A stretch of 64,000 nt of DNA from Numida meleagris (lineage: Eukaryota > Chordata > Aves > Galliformes > Numididae). The position numbers and the translations under genes are program-made. The notes below the pieces were generated by a model. The model searched no databases. It saw only the letters and a list, made by a program, of their open reading frames with translations, and had not been told where the DNA came from. Location: positions 38,778,145 through 38,842,144 of the forward strand of contig NC_034410.1 in NCBI RefSeq assembly GCF_002078875.1. The letters are read 5' to 3'. This document shows positions 39,031-50,398 of this stretch, one piece after another; positions within the stretch are counted from its first letter, which is position 1, and the number at the start of each line of letters is the position of its first letter.

Positions 39031-39999
39031 CTGATCAATGTGCACAAAAAGTGGAATATTCTAGTTTGAAAAGATGAAATGCAAGTTTTTTGACAAAAAA
39101 GGAAGAGCAATGCATTGTGCATATATATACACATTAGGTAGAGTATTTGTATCCACAGCGTATGTAAACACAGTCTAAATATATATTGAGTATAGATGCA
39201 GTTTACCCTTTGCATTAAGTTTTGATGTTACTGGATTATCTGTAAGTTTTACTGAAGATGTTTGAGAGTAACAGTTTTTGTATAACCTAAATTTGTTGCA
39301 TTTTAAATTGTTACCGGGCAAACCTTGGATATGAAGAAATAGGTGGAATTCTGGAAAGGACTTTGTTCTTGATTTGGTTGCTGGTTGATGTTGGACTTTA
39401 TCTCTCTACTTTTCTTTTTCCACCTGTTAAATGCAGATAGTTGCTAAGTTAGGGTCCTCATAAGAAAATAGTTTGAAATCTCCTACTATGGAATAACAGC
39501 TAATTATTATCTAGTTTATTATTTAGTGAAACATCTGTACAGGATGCTGGTAAGAAGACGTAAATTGAGTTACTCAATCTTCATTGTCATTGAAGAGGAA
39601 ATGCTAGCAACCCTGGCTTGCCTAATTCTTCATGCTTCCTTGTTTTGCCGTGGTAGCCCTGAATAGTCAATATGAAAAGCAGTGTAAGAATCATGGATTC
39701 TTACACACTCATGCTCTGCAAGAGTAGCTACATAAATGTGTTAGTATTAGCCACAGCAGTGTGTGCGCACATTATATGATATTAGGGAAGAATCCTAATT
39801 AAAATCTTGTTGCTAAACAAGCCACAAAGACCTTATAAACAGTATGAGGCTCCAGGCCAACTATAGCTATGTTAATAATAAATCAGGTCTGATTTGTGCG
39901 TTTATTTTTACCTTTTCCTGCGGAAAAGCATACACACGGGGATTTTTATTTTTTTTACTGTCATTTTTCTAATTCTAACATTTTTGTTTTTTTCTGTAG

Positions 40000-40090
40000 C
40001 CTTTACTAAATGTTGCAAAGAAACCGGTTTTCTTATGGTGGTGAAGTGTCGGCAAGAGAACACAGCACTGAAAGATTGCCTCGTTGGCTA
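40000..40090 (+). CDS. CMC1: CMC1 coding exon 3 (twin CX9C core)
   Basis: The exon follows a T-rich tract ending TTTCTGTAG (39991-39999) and is followed by a consensus GTAAGT donor at 40091. The split codon G+CC restores Ala, and the exon ends with two bases of a Tyr codon. Numbering residues from the start of exon 2, cysteines 25 and 35 are separated by nine residues, and cysteines 47 and 57 are also separated by nine. These are the two CX9C pairs of the coiled-coil-helix-coiled-coil-helix fold. An extra Cys36 makes the CC doublet also present in human CMC1. The segment VVKCRQENTALKDCL aligns with human VVKCRKENSALKECL. No break or frameshift is visible. Confidence 0.96.
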
Positions 40091-41005
40091 GTAAGTCCCT
40101 TGTGAGCTTTTGTTTTGCTCCATGTTTTTGGCTGCACTAATGTAGAATTGAACAGAAACATTAATTTTTCTAATAAGGACTTTGCTAACCTTGTGACTGA
40201 TGGTTTTTTCTAAAAATTATGTCTTCACTTTAGAAGAAAGGATGGTGGTCGGGGCTCTACCTGACAGGACTTAATTTCATTAATAAAACTGTCCTACAGC
40301 TAAAAAGGCTTTCTTGCACTTAAATGGTGGTAAGGGATCCACAGTCTCAGCCCCTGTACTCAGTGTGCTGAATTAATTATTTGAGGATGTGGGTGAACAG
40401 TAAAAGCACCTTCATATTCTGTTACAGAGACAGGATAAGTTCATTCTGGTTTTGCTTCTTGAACTGTCTTTCAATACTTAGTCTTTACTCAGAAAGCATC
40501 TAGCTGCCGTGATCTGCAGTAGGAAATGGTTAGAGAGATTGACGTGATGCCACGATAGATTGAACCGTCTCTTTTTGAAGTCTAATATGCTCCCACAGTA
40601 CCACTATGCTGAAGTTATTATTGAATTTCTTAGTGTGGAGTTGGTGTTCTCTGAGCTTGATGTGGGTGGGGGTGGTTTGGGTTGAAATAGAACATGTGTT
40701 GTACCCTGTTAAACCAGAGGTTAATGTTAAATGCCTTTAATGTAGTGATAGGTGGTGTCAGGTGTTTGAGAACTGATGAAAAAAGGTGCAGCTACAGAAG
40801 ACTTCTAGCCTAACTGCAGTGGGAACTCACAAGTTATTCCGTTCTATTTGTCTGTAACTCCATACCTTAAATTCTACCTTTTTAAAAAACAATAACCAGA
40901 CAGCACATAAAATATGCACTATGGAAAAATACTTAGAGCTTCAATAATTATACTTAAAATTGCAAGTAAGCTGAATTAAAATTAATGATCAAGGTACTAT
41001 GAGTA

Positions 41006-42245
41006 CTGCTCTGAAAGTAATGCCTCCTAATCTATTATGATGGCCCACAAGGTCAGAGGCAGGTGGTGGTGGTACGGCTGTAGAGGCTGAACCTTCCCAC
41101 CAACATTCCATTACATGTTGTCGCTGCGTGACAGATGGCAGCAGAGGGGCAGGCTGACGGAATGGAAGTGCGTAGGAAACAAAGTTGTGGAACTGAATTC
41201 CTCTGTGCAGAAAAAAATAAATAGCACCCATTGACATTCATAGTTCCAGAGACCAAACAGAGGATGCGAGTGCAGGGAGGCAGGGGGTGGTGTGTCTCAG
41301 CAGTGGTGACAGCGATGTGAAAGACAAGCCACATTCTAGATGGCCACGCACTGTGAAATTAAGAGCATCTCGATCAACTCATCCACGTGAATCACGACCA
41401 GAGAATTGCGTACGGAGCTGAATACCTGTTTCAATGCATTGGAAATGGTGGTGTCAACACTGGAATATCATTGGAAAGTTTGCACCAGGTGGGTCTTACA
41501 AATGCTCACATAGGAAGAACACCATAAGCAAGTTTATCAGGACCAACTGAACCAATATGAGGCTGAAGGTGACAGTTTCCTGGATTACATCATTACCAGT
41601 GATCAGATGTGGTTACCACCATTATGAGCGGGAGTCAAAACAGCAGTTCATGGAGTGGCAATGTGTAAATTCCCCATCAAAGAAAAAGCTCAAGACGCAG
41701 TTAGTAAAGTGATGTGCATTGTCTTCTAGGATAAGAAAGGGATGATCCTTCTGGTCAGTCCAGGTTCCAGGAAATCCATCAGCTCTGACTGCTACACTGC
41801 CACACTGTCTAAGCTGAAGGCTTGAACCTTCAGAGTCAGGCCAGAGAAGAAGACAGTCTTTCTCTTGCAGCATGATAATGCCAAGTCCCATACCAGTTTG
41901 AAGACTGTGGAGCACATGCCAGTCTTGGCTGGATTATCCTACCACACTCACCATAGTCTGGATATGGCATCTTCTGACTCCCGTCTGTTTGGGCTGATGA
42001 AAGATGGACTGCATGGGCAACATCTTCCTAGGAATGACGGCATCATAGCATATGTGAAACAGTGCAGATTTTTACAAGTATGAAATGCAGGCTCTTGTTC
42101 ATAGGTGGCTAATACGCATAGCTAACAGAGGTGACTATGTTGCAAGATAGTGTTTTGCAGCTTAAAATTTTCTCTATCAAATAGTGTTAATTTTGCTCTT
42201 TGTATCTGTAGTAAATAGATAAATAGGAGACATTACTTTTGGAGC
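41006..42245 (+). mobile_element. Galluhop-type mariner DNA transposon, near full length, inactive
   Basis: Imperfect terminal inverted repeats bound a 1.24-kb element. The left end reads GCTCTGAAAGTAATGCCTCC from 41008. The reverse complement of the right end reads GCTCCAAAAGTAATGTCTCC. TA dinucleotides flank both ends (41004-41005 and 42246-42247), as expected for the mariner TA target duplication. The interior is a decayed mariner transposase. Length and family fit Galluhop, the mariner known from the chicken genome; the family name is from memory. It lies inside CMC1 intron 3, in the same orientation as the gene. Confidence 0.9.
41165..42150 (+). pseudogene. Decayed mariner transposase
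   Basis: Pieces of a Tc1/mariner transposase can be read in shifting frames. The piece with the first catalytic Asp reads DYIITSDQMW (codon at 41601). The second Asp is in LQHDNAKSHTSLKTVEH (codon at 41874). The third lies in MASSDSRLFGLMKDGL (codon at 41976), 33 residues after the second, against 34 in DD34D mariners. The C terminus LVHRWLIRIANRGDYV ends in TAG at 42148-42150. Several stops and frameshifts interrupt the frame and the expected GDE has become SDQ, so no active enzyme can be made. The start is approximate. Confidence 0.85.
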
Positions 42246-42627
42246 TACCTACGTACATGTTTAGTATTCAAGATACAAACATGAAATTGTTCCCATGAAA
42301 TTCATGGTAGGTTCTCAGGTGCATAAAGATCAATGCTCTCCAGAGATTCTTATACTGAGGAACCTAACTGCGCATAAGGAAGAATAATGTGGCTCTACTG
42401 AATTAGTATTTCCCTTTCTCTGCTTTCCCCTTTAGGTTTTCACTGCACAGGCCTTAAGAACTATGCCTCAAGAGTGAGTGTTCTCAGAAGAGAATGTAGA
42501 CCAATTCAGTATTTAGAGTTTAAGAAGATAACTGTGGGTGGGAATGAAGATCAATTTTGAGTGCTGTTCATACAGTATCTATTCTATAGTCCAAGATGTA
42601 AAATAATAATGTTTGTCTTTCTTGTAG

Positions 42628-42742
42628 CTATACTGATCCATCATTTTATGAAGAATGCAAAGCAGAATATTTGAAGCAGAGAGAAGAATACAGAGCAACT
42701 GGAATTAAGAAAAAAAGGCAAAAGATTACTTCAAATGTATAG
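42628..42742 (+). CDS. CMC1: CMC1 last coding exon and stop
   Basis: The acceptor CTTGTAG is at 42621-42627. One base completes the Tyr codon, and 37 further residues run to TAG at 42740-42742. YTDPSFYEECKAEYLKQREE aligns with human YNDPAFYEECKMEYLKEREE. The lysine-rich tail (TGIKKKRQK, ending ITSNV) is shorter than and different from the human tail, as is usual for this family. The three exons together give 98 residues. With the missing first exon the protein would be close to the human length of 106. A further cysteine (residue 71) lies in YEEC. The 3' untranslated region continues downstream on the same strand. Confidence 0.96.
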
Positions 42743-43910
42743 TTAAAATTTAAAATGAACTGTTGCAGTTTTATATTCAACTTAATGATTTGACTTGATT
42801 TAAACAGACTTCTTAGATCATTGGTATCTCTTTGAATGAAATCGAGCAGAAAGTCAGTAAATGAAATGTATGGTAAAGAGAAATCTCTGAAGCTGAAGGT
42901 CACCATTTCTCATTTTCTGTACTTAGAGTTATAATGCATGCAATTTCTCTTGCAAACCATGACAGCAAAGGCCTGTTCCTCCATCTGGACTTGAGATTTT
43001 GTTACCAGTTAACAAACAGCCTTTTGAAATTTAAAGCTTGTATCTAGTTATATGTGGCAGGCTTCACAAAAAATTAGGGGTGAATAAATGTAAGCTCTAT
43101 TAACAAATTATAAATTGGGATATACTAAAACTGGTCTCTTTTTCACCTGAAGCTGAGGGTATATGGAAATGTTTTTGATGCTCTTGCTAGAAGGGTGGCA
43201 AATGCAGAAAAGAAGAGCGTCTTGGACCAATTTTCTTTATCTTTTTCATGAAAACACTGAGTTGTAAGAGCTCAATATTGCTTCTACCTGCTCTGTGACT
43301 TACCATTTGAGTCTGTAATACCAGAAGAGATGGATGCTTCATGCCCTTGTGTGGCACAACTACCTGCTTCAGCTCCAGAGGAGAACTCAAGAGTTGTCCC
43401 ATCTGGACTTTCCTTGAGAATGGAAAGAGGCACAATGGGGGCAAGAAATCATTGAGAGGAATACCTTCACCCCACTGTCATTTTTTCAGCATGAAGATGA
43501 CTATATACCCATCCACACTTCAGGAGCGACCACACTTGTGAAATGATTATGGATGATTAAACAGCTGAACTACATACTTAAGATGCAGGTCAGTTTTTAA
43601 ACATCAATTAATGCTTACAGTTAGTTTCTACAACAGCAAGTCCCTTTATGAAAAGGGGCACGCAAAGGATTTTTTGCATACAGATACTTGAAGCTACATA
43701 ACTGTAGAACTCTAAAAAGTGCAGTTATTAATCTATAAAACTCTTCATATTACTGTTTTGGGATACATTCTGTATACCTGAAATAAGAAATTTCTTTGAG
43801 TGTGGAAAGGCTACAGGAGATATTTGTTCACATGGTAACCTTCATGTCATGATATAAAAAATGAAATAAAATCTTCAGCGTAAGTAATAAAATTTGCAAC
43901 GTTTGCATTT
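42743..43910 (+). other. CMC1: CMC1 3' untranslated region (extent inferred)
   Basis: The sequence is AT-rich and directly follows the CMC1 stop codon with no repeat that I recognise. Short ORFs here on either strand look like chance. The 3' boundary is inferred from AATAAA hexamers at 43865-43870 and 43886-43891 followed by a T-rich stretch. An earlier AATAAA at 43083-43088 could give a shorter transcript. Confidence 0.5.
43865..43891 (+). terminator. CMC1: Candidate CMC1 polyadenylation signals (two AATAAA)
   Basis: Two AATAAA hexamers lie 21 bp apart at 43865 and 43886. GTTTGCATTT and TGTTT stretches follow within about 40 bp and could serve as the downstream U/GU-rich element. The pair sits 1.1 kb after the CMC1 stop codon. 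Cleavage near 43,905-43,920 is inferred, not observed. Confidence 0.45.
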
Positions 43911-43919
43911 AACTTAAGT

Positions 43920-46900
43920 ACTGTTTCACCACAAAACTAGTACTGCTATCAAGTTATTCAAATGGGAAATTCAAATCAGACTTGGAGATAGATATACATG
44001 AGCTAAATTTAACTTTGAAGGTTACTCCTTGCTTTTGCTCTGTGTGTTGCAATGGAATAATCAGTAATATTACTTCTGCTATTAGGCAGCATGGCGTCTG
44101 GAAGATTAGGGAATGCTTGAGAAAGACAGGCCAGAAGATGTATAGCATTCTAGGTTAGTAGGCAAACTTAAGGGGTGCTCAGCTATTTAACTAGCCAACT
44201 TAAATTAGATTTCCTACACACATACTTGCTTTTGTCTCATCAGTTAAAGCATTTTGGAAAACAAACAAAATAATACTTAATGTCAATGTCAAGTAATAGA
44301 AAATAGATTTTATTTTCCCCCCAGATGTACTTAAATAGAGGAAAAGAAAGGTAGATGATTTAAAAAAAAAATTTTTTTTCATGACAGAAACTGTTCTTTC
44401 ACTGTGAAAATTTGCTACGCTTAGAAGTCTCCGGAGAGAGAGTCTGTGCATTTGTCTTTTCTATGAAAGGCTCTTACAGAGGTTGGTGCTGTTAGAGGCA
44501 GTGTGGTGCACTGCCCGTGGTAGGTAGGTGCCAGCACAGAGGCCTCATGGGAACCTGTCTAACTCAGGCTCACACCACAGCCCATCAGTATATACAATAG
44601 CACAAGCAACGTGAGCCTTCTTTTCTGGCTTAGCAGGACCTACATTCAGCGGGTAGCAGGAATCCCAGTGCATTGACTGGTACTGGTGGTAGAATTAATA
44701 AGGATAATGAGACAAAGTCCGACTTAACCTGCGGGTGTTACTCCTCTACCATTTTGTTACACACTTTATGTGCAGGGCTGTAACCAATCCCTTTGAGCTG
44801 ATGGTAAGTAAGCAAGCTCGCTCTACTATCAAACCTGAAATTGCTATAAATCATTCATTGTAAGCCATTCACTTCTCTTTACCAACACTTGCATGTTTAA
44901 GAACTGGGTACTCACACCTCCTGTGTTTGCTGTAGCATTCAGAACTGGGCTCAGCCCTTAACTTTGCAGTCAGCTTCCTCTTTTTACACTCATGGCCTGA
45001 ATTTGATTTTCCCTAGTTTTGAATCCTTGATTTCACGCCTTTCATGCTTTCAATGCATTGTGCAGTACCTTGTATCTTAATTGCATTTACATCTTTTAAA
45101 TTTGAAATGAAAGTGTAAGTGCTGTGAAGTGACACACATGCTAGTTAACTGCTTCAGGGTTTGTTTTCATCTCAGCTGCAACCTCTCCTTCCTACTCAGG
45201 TTAACAGGAAGCTGCCCTTGATTCTAATACAGGTAATAAAGCACCACTAGTACTGCTAAAGCCTTAAGCTATGCTTCATCAATTAACTGGAAGTTTTTTT
45301 GAATACATGTTGAACTTAAAAGAGCAACAAAAACACACTTTGGTCAAGAAGGGTGAGAGACAGGCTTGCTATTTTACCCTCAAAACAAAACACTAAGCAC
45401 ATTCAGCTGTGGGTGATGTGGGAGTTGCACTGGCTCTAACAATCAGAAGCTTACACCAAGTAGTGAAGCTTCCACTGTAGCTCTATACAACTCACATACA
45501 TGCCATGCTTTTAAGGGGATCCATATGCTCCACCAGTTTAAAACCATCCATCATGTGGTGTTAATGACATTATTCTATCAGTGTCAGTCGCTCTTAAGAC
45601 CAATTTGTCATCTAGCATCCTCATACTCAGCAGCAAAGCATCCTTGCCTTGGTAGCATGCCGTAGTTTGACAAGCACCCAAAGACAGTGAGATATGTCAT
45701 TTTCAGGCTCTACTCTGATTTCAGTGTACTCAGTTAATTTCAGACTGCTCAGACAAGCCCCCTCAAACTGGGAAATCTAAAACAAAGGAGGAAAAGAGTG
45801 TCACACACTTAATTAAAAAGTTTACCTTCATAGAGTAAAGTGAAAGCTCGTTATAGGAAAGCTGAGTTGCCATTCTGAGCAGCCATTATGTAAAGCACAG
45901 TTTTCAAATGAAAAGTGGAACTACCTACACCATGACAGTCTCTGGTTACCCAGTGATTTTTTCTGTCAGAAGTTAATTCTTCCCCATGCTCATACAGTCA
46001 TACTCCTCCTCGAGTACTGCCTGCAAGATTGCGTTCTGGTTGTAGGTCCAAAAAAAGACATTGAAACAAGTGTGAATGTACCATCCAATTACAGTTCAGT
46101 AAGTGCCTGTTTATTTTTCCTGCTTCTCCCCTAGATCAAACTCCATACTCAAAAACACCATCATCCTAACTGCTACAGCATCATCTTCCACCTTGCTGTT
46201 TGTAACACTCATCTCTTTGATTTGGAAATGCAATGAAATGAGGACCACACTGAAGGGGCAACAATTTCAATTCCTGCCACAACACTATCTAGAGACAAGA
46301 TTTTAAAGAAAAAAATAGTTCAACTCCTTATCAGACTTGGGAATGTGCAACACAATTAAAATAAGTTTACAATTAGTGTCAACAATAATAAATACATCTG
46401 TCCACTGCCCAGAGTTCATACAACTGCAAATAACATGCTCTTCCCCTGCAAAGAGGGGCAAAGTCTGAGCCTTAAAATAATTAAAAAACATTTCTTCATT
46501 ATGCTACACCAAAGCAGCAGGGAAACACCTCTTCTCCACCACTTTTTTTTCCATAGAACTTGTCTGAAGATGAGAAGAAAATGCAGTCGAGTTGGTCAGC
46601 TACTGCAGCATTTCAGTCTTCCTTTATTAGGCAGCAGCGCCATTAAAAATACAGGTGTCTAACGTTCCCAAAGTCTACTGCAAGGAGTTTTTGAAATATG
46701 ATTAAGTCTGCTTTACAGCTCATATGCTATTATTCGCAGTGGCTTTTGTTTCACTGTACCTGCACTGTGTGTCTGGTACAGAGCTTGCCTTTTTCCAGTG
46801 TAAAAGTTTAACAGCACTTACAGCTCATTTGAGAATTTGCTTTTCTTCAGTATGGGTATTTCACATGGGAGGAAAACCAATCTGTCATAAACAGAATAAA

Positions 46901-49689
46901 ACTGGCAGGGAAACTTAAAATGATGAGATTTAAAAAAGGCTTAAAAGGAATCAAACAACCATGGAAGTTTACATATGCACTATTAGAAGGTAAGTCCAAC
47001 TCTCAAAACATTCAAATCCATATTCATCAGCTTGCCATATGCTCACATAAACGTGCAAGGCAACAACTGCCGCCTGCCCAAAAGCTGTCTTTCATTTCTG
47101 TTAAATAGAATTAGTGCTCTCCTAAATTAAAAATGTCAAACCTGTGGTTTAGGTGAAGTTTTCAAATGTTTGATTTACATTCAAATGACTTTTTTGTCAA
47201 TTAATGTGCCTATTTGAAGGTGTTGGTCCTTACCTTATACAATTTTCCTGCTTGATGCAGCAAATACACACATGCACATTAAACACCAGAACCTCTTTGC
47301 TACTGCTACTTCTGCATTTTATTTGCTGTCACTGTGATGAAAAGCTTTCACTTCTGAAAATAAAAGTACCTTAAGCCACTAGTGGCATGGATTAAATGAC
47401 AATCAAATTTCGACTAAAGATGGAAAAGTGTGCTTTTGAGACCAACAGATGCTTCTCAAGTGAGCTAGCTCCCAGGTGACTTCATATCTAGGGCCTTCCT
47501 TTCAAATGTTACAGTTTCACTACAGCAATGAGTGACTGCATTGGAAATACAGCCTACAGTAAGCTCTGTGATCCTGCCCTCCTCTCTCACATGTCAGCAC
47601 TTCTCAAGTTCCTCTCGGCAAACATGCCTTTCCTTCGCTGGCCCCTTCTCCTGCATGAGAAGCAGCACTGGTAAACCAAGAGTTGGAAGCAAAGCCTGGA
47701 AATTGTTATGCATTGCCCAAAGCTTCATTTTTAAGTCTCCCTGTCACAAGCTGCTGGGGCACCTTTTAACACGGCAGTGGAACCCCAGTAATACACTGCA
47801 GCTAAAAGTAACTTCAGGCTTCACCATCAAACAGAACTCTTCTCCCAGAACACACCAAAGCACTCTATGGGCTGTTTTATTCCTGAATGAAAGAGAACAA
47901 ATCTCAAATTAATTCCTCCATATTTGGAATGACCTTTATATAAAATCAAGTATTTAAAGCCAAGTAAAAAGAAGTTTTTGCACCAAAAACTAGAAAAGAT
48001 TTGTAAGTTAAATCAATTTCAAACAAAAATAAATTTACTTAAAATCTTACACAGTAGAATTCCTTCATTGCACAAATCAAAGTACTAATCATGTTGATGG
48101 CTGTGGAATACTACAATACTTAAAATAAAAAATCTCCAGGAGGACGGGGTGGGAGAACCCCAAGACGTAAGCTACATTGGAACTAGACACCACGTACTTT
48201 ATGCAGCCACATGAGAAATGCTTCCTGCTGCTTTGTTATTACACAGGTAGTTGGTTCTATCAGCTAAAGCCTAGTGACTTGGATTTGTTTTATGCATATT
48301 GGGTTTTGTTCTATTACTTTCCAAGAGATTGTACTCCCCTGAGTCAGCTGTGTTCATTGGTCAGAATAAATTCCAGCATCTGACACCATTTCCATTAATC
48401 ACAGACAAGCCACTATACGTGAGCAATATAATAGAAAGATAAAAAAACAGTATCTGGTGAATGGGAAACATTATTTATGCATGCCGTTCACTAATACAGT
48501 AGAAGGTATCCGAAAGGCATTCTTTCAACTCTAATAGACAAACTGAAACAGAAGATGGGCATCATGTGAAGCATTTATTCCACGGGGAAGAAAGTGACTG
48601 AAGTGACTGGAACCACACAGATCCTGCAGCAGCTTGGCTAAGTAACACCTTTACAGCCCATCATTACAATGGTTATGCCACAGTCATAGCCTTCCCATGC
48701 TTTTTCAGGCAATTTTCAGTAATTTGCTACTAAACAGCTGTGGAATTATTACTTTTTTTTAATCACACTGATCTTAAGCAGGACCTGTGAAGTTGAATAC
48801 TTAATACCCACACACACATCCATAAATAACATTTTTAGTACCACCTTCCCACTCATTACAAGTTCAAAGCATCATGGATCTAAAATACAAAGCATTTTCC
48901 TTCAAAGTATTGAGCAGTCAAATCATTTATTAAACCTTGTACTAAACTCAGGTAAGAAGTGGAAGTTTTTAAAAAACTAGGCATAAGTTGTATTTGTCTA
49001 AAAACAGTTCTTGGCCTTAAGATGAGACCCCAAAAAAGGTACTCGGACACACAATCTGCAAAGCAGGCAGTCACAATCTGAGTAACTTCAGTTCTCAGTG
49101 GAGTACTAAAGATACCACAACACCTAGTCCAATTAAATTAAGGCTTTATTTCTTTAATAAAAGAAAAATTAGTTGCTTTAACAACCACACAAATAAAAAG
49201 TCAAGGTTCTGGTGGTGTGCAAAGGAGGCACGGTAAGGGTAACTGCACCGTGAATAGGATGATTCTGAGGCAGGCACCACCGCGTGCAGAACTCAGGCAG
49301 TTTCCCAGTGCACGAACACACAGAGGGAATTGAGCTGTTTGGAGTTGCTGCATTCAGCAGCATTACTTCTGATCCTTCTTTAATTCATCATGCCCAAAAC
49401 TGTGTGATCGAAACAGGACAGCCTTCAAGTGATTCTTCCCTTGCCACCATCTCACATAAATAAAGATTTTAACAAAAATCTCACCTTTTTGATGAAAATC
49501 ACATCAAAATGTATTTCTAAATCATAGGAGGAAGAAAATTAATTGAAAGGAGAGAGGGAGAGATAATCCAATCTTCATTTTGTGTCTTAATCTGCAAAAA
49601 AAACCACTGTCAAAAACAAGCTCAGAGCTGTTACAAGTTTAACGTGATACCAGATACTTTCTTGATAACATACAAATAGCAAACAAAAA
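43920..49689. other. Convergent intergenic region between CMC1 and AZI2 3' ends
   Basis: This is 5.8 kb with no recognisable gene, exon or interspersed repeat. ORFs here are short (the longest is 126 codons at 47532-47912, +) and match nothing I know. The + strand is A/C-leaning, like the AZI2 introns and unlike the T/G-leaning CMC1 introns. Part of it could be an extended AZI2 3' untranslated region. Several AATAAA hexamers occur on the - strand. Confidence 0.6.
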
Positions 49690-50006
49690 CAGAATGAGAT
49701 TATTTTATTTTATTTCAAGAACTAAGTATTCACCGTAATCTTGTAGAAACATATGCCATTTGCAATACAAGACTGTCTAAGCCCCATGCTAGATTCGTTC
49801 ACGTTATACCATCACAGCTTTAACTTCAAGGAACTTGCTCCTGGTTTACAGCAGAGGAAGACAGTTTTTTTTCTGTTTTAGAAATAGAATTTTTTTTTTT
49901 TTTTAAAAGAACACTTCAACCAATTTGATTACCTCTTAGAAAGTTCAAGCAGTAAAGTGCCTATTCAGAATCATTCTAAAATGCCACAGTTCATTCTAAA
50001 AATTGC
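49690..50006 (-). other. AZI2: AZI2 3' untranslated region (proximal form, extent inferred)
   Basis: This is AT-rich sequence directly downstream of the AZI2 stop, ending at the first strong polyadenylation signal on this strand. It includes a run of about 18 A on the mRNA strand near 49890-49907. A longer form using later signals is possible. Confidence 0.5.
49704..49714 (-). terminator. AZI2: Candidate AZI2 proximal polyadenylation signal (overlapping AATAAA pair)
   Basis: On the - strand this reads AATAAAATAAA, two overlapping hexamers about 300 bp past the stop. The following 40 bases on the mRNA strand contain TCTGTTTTTGTTTGC and TTTGTATGTT, a typical GU-rich downstream element. This makes it the best-formed 3' end signal on this side. 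Other AATAAA hexamers on the - strand at 49145-49150, 48926-48931 and 48574-48579 are alternatives. Confidence 0.5.
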
Positions 50007-50398
50007 TTAGTTCTTGTGCGGACAGTTCTGATTATACTGGTCCAGGTAATCTGCCGGACAGTTTGACAAAATCTTATTTTTTGTTTCCCAAAACACATTC
50101 TCATCAGGTTTTGGAGGACTTGGGAATACCCAGGAATTGTCTTCCAGAGAGCTCTTTCCATAAGAATGGTGCTCCTGAAACGTTTTACCATCAGCTGGAA
50201 TGAGTCTCTCATCTGTCCATGCTTGTAGAATCACCCTTTCGGATGGGATTTTCGCATCTCCCAGCAGAGGGGCCGGTGCAGCACTGCAGTGCACTGTATC
50301 GTTTTGTGAGAGTTTTTTATACACTACTGCAGACGTCAAATTCTGCTTTGTAATATTCTTCAGCTCAACACACTGTACTGGTGGTGCAGAAGAGGCAG
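50007..50398 (-). CDS. AZI2: AZI2 last coding exon and stop
   Basis: The acceptor is CTTTTTCAG above 50398. The exon begins with two bases of Ala258 and encodes residues 259-387, with TAA at 50009-50007. SLEDNSWVFPSPPKP and the end YLDQYNQNCPHKN match human SLEDNSWVFPSPPKS and YLDQHNQNCLYKN. The middle of the exon is a low-homology, Ser/Pro-containing linker, as in mammals. The seven coding exons add up to 1164 bp, or 387 residues, against 392 in human AZI2. The frame is open throughout, so the gene looks functional. Confidence 0.96.

Larger units (their letters stand above)
9519..39999 (+). other. CMC1: CMC1 intron 2 (30.5 kb)
   Basis: A GTAAGA donor and TTCTGTAG acceptor bound this intron. 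The flanking exons join in phase (G+CC = Ala) as in human CMC1. The interior is mostly AT-rich and T-biased on the + strand. Recognisable contents are an ERV LTR at 22949-23539 (+), another at 38444-39030 (-), a CR1 fragment at 35300-35880, simple repeats, and candidate regulatory blocks listed separately. I saw no further protein-coding exon with a recognisable family. Confidence 0.85.
40091..42627 (+). other. CMC1: CMC1 intron 3
   Basis: This 2.5-kb intron lies between GTAAGT and TTGTAG and splits a Tyr codon (TA+C). Almost half of it is the mariner copy at 41006-42245. The remaining sequence is unremarkable AT-rich DNA. Confidence 0.9.

Noticed and set aside
41622..41915. 97-codon ORF on the - strand
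   Set aside because: It is the shadow of the mariner transposase remnant on the opposite strand.
47532..47912. 126-codon ORF in the convergent intergenic region
   Set aside because: Ser-rich translation without a recognisable domain and no flanking exon or promoter signals.
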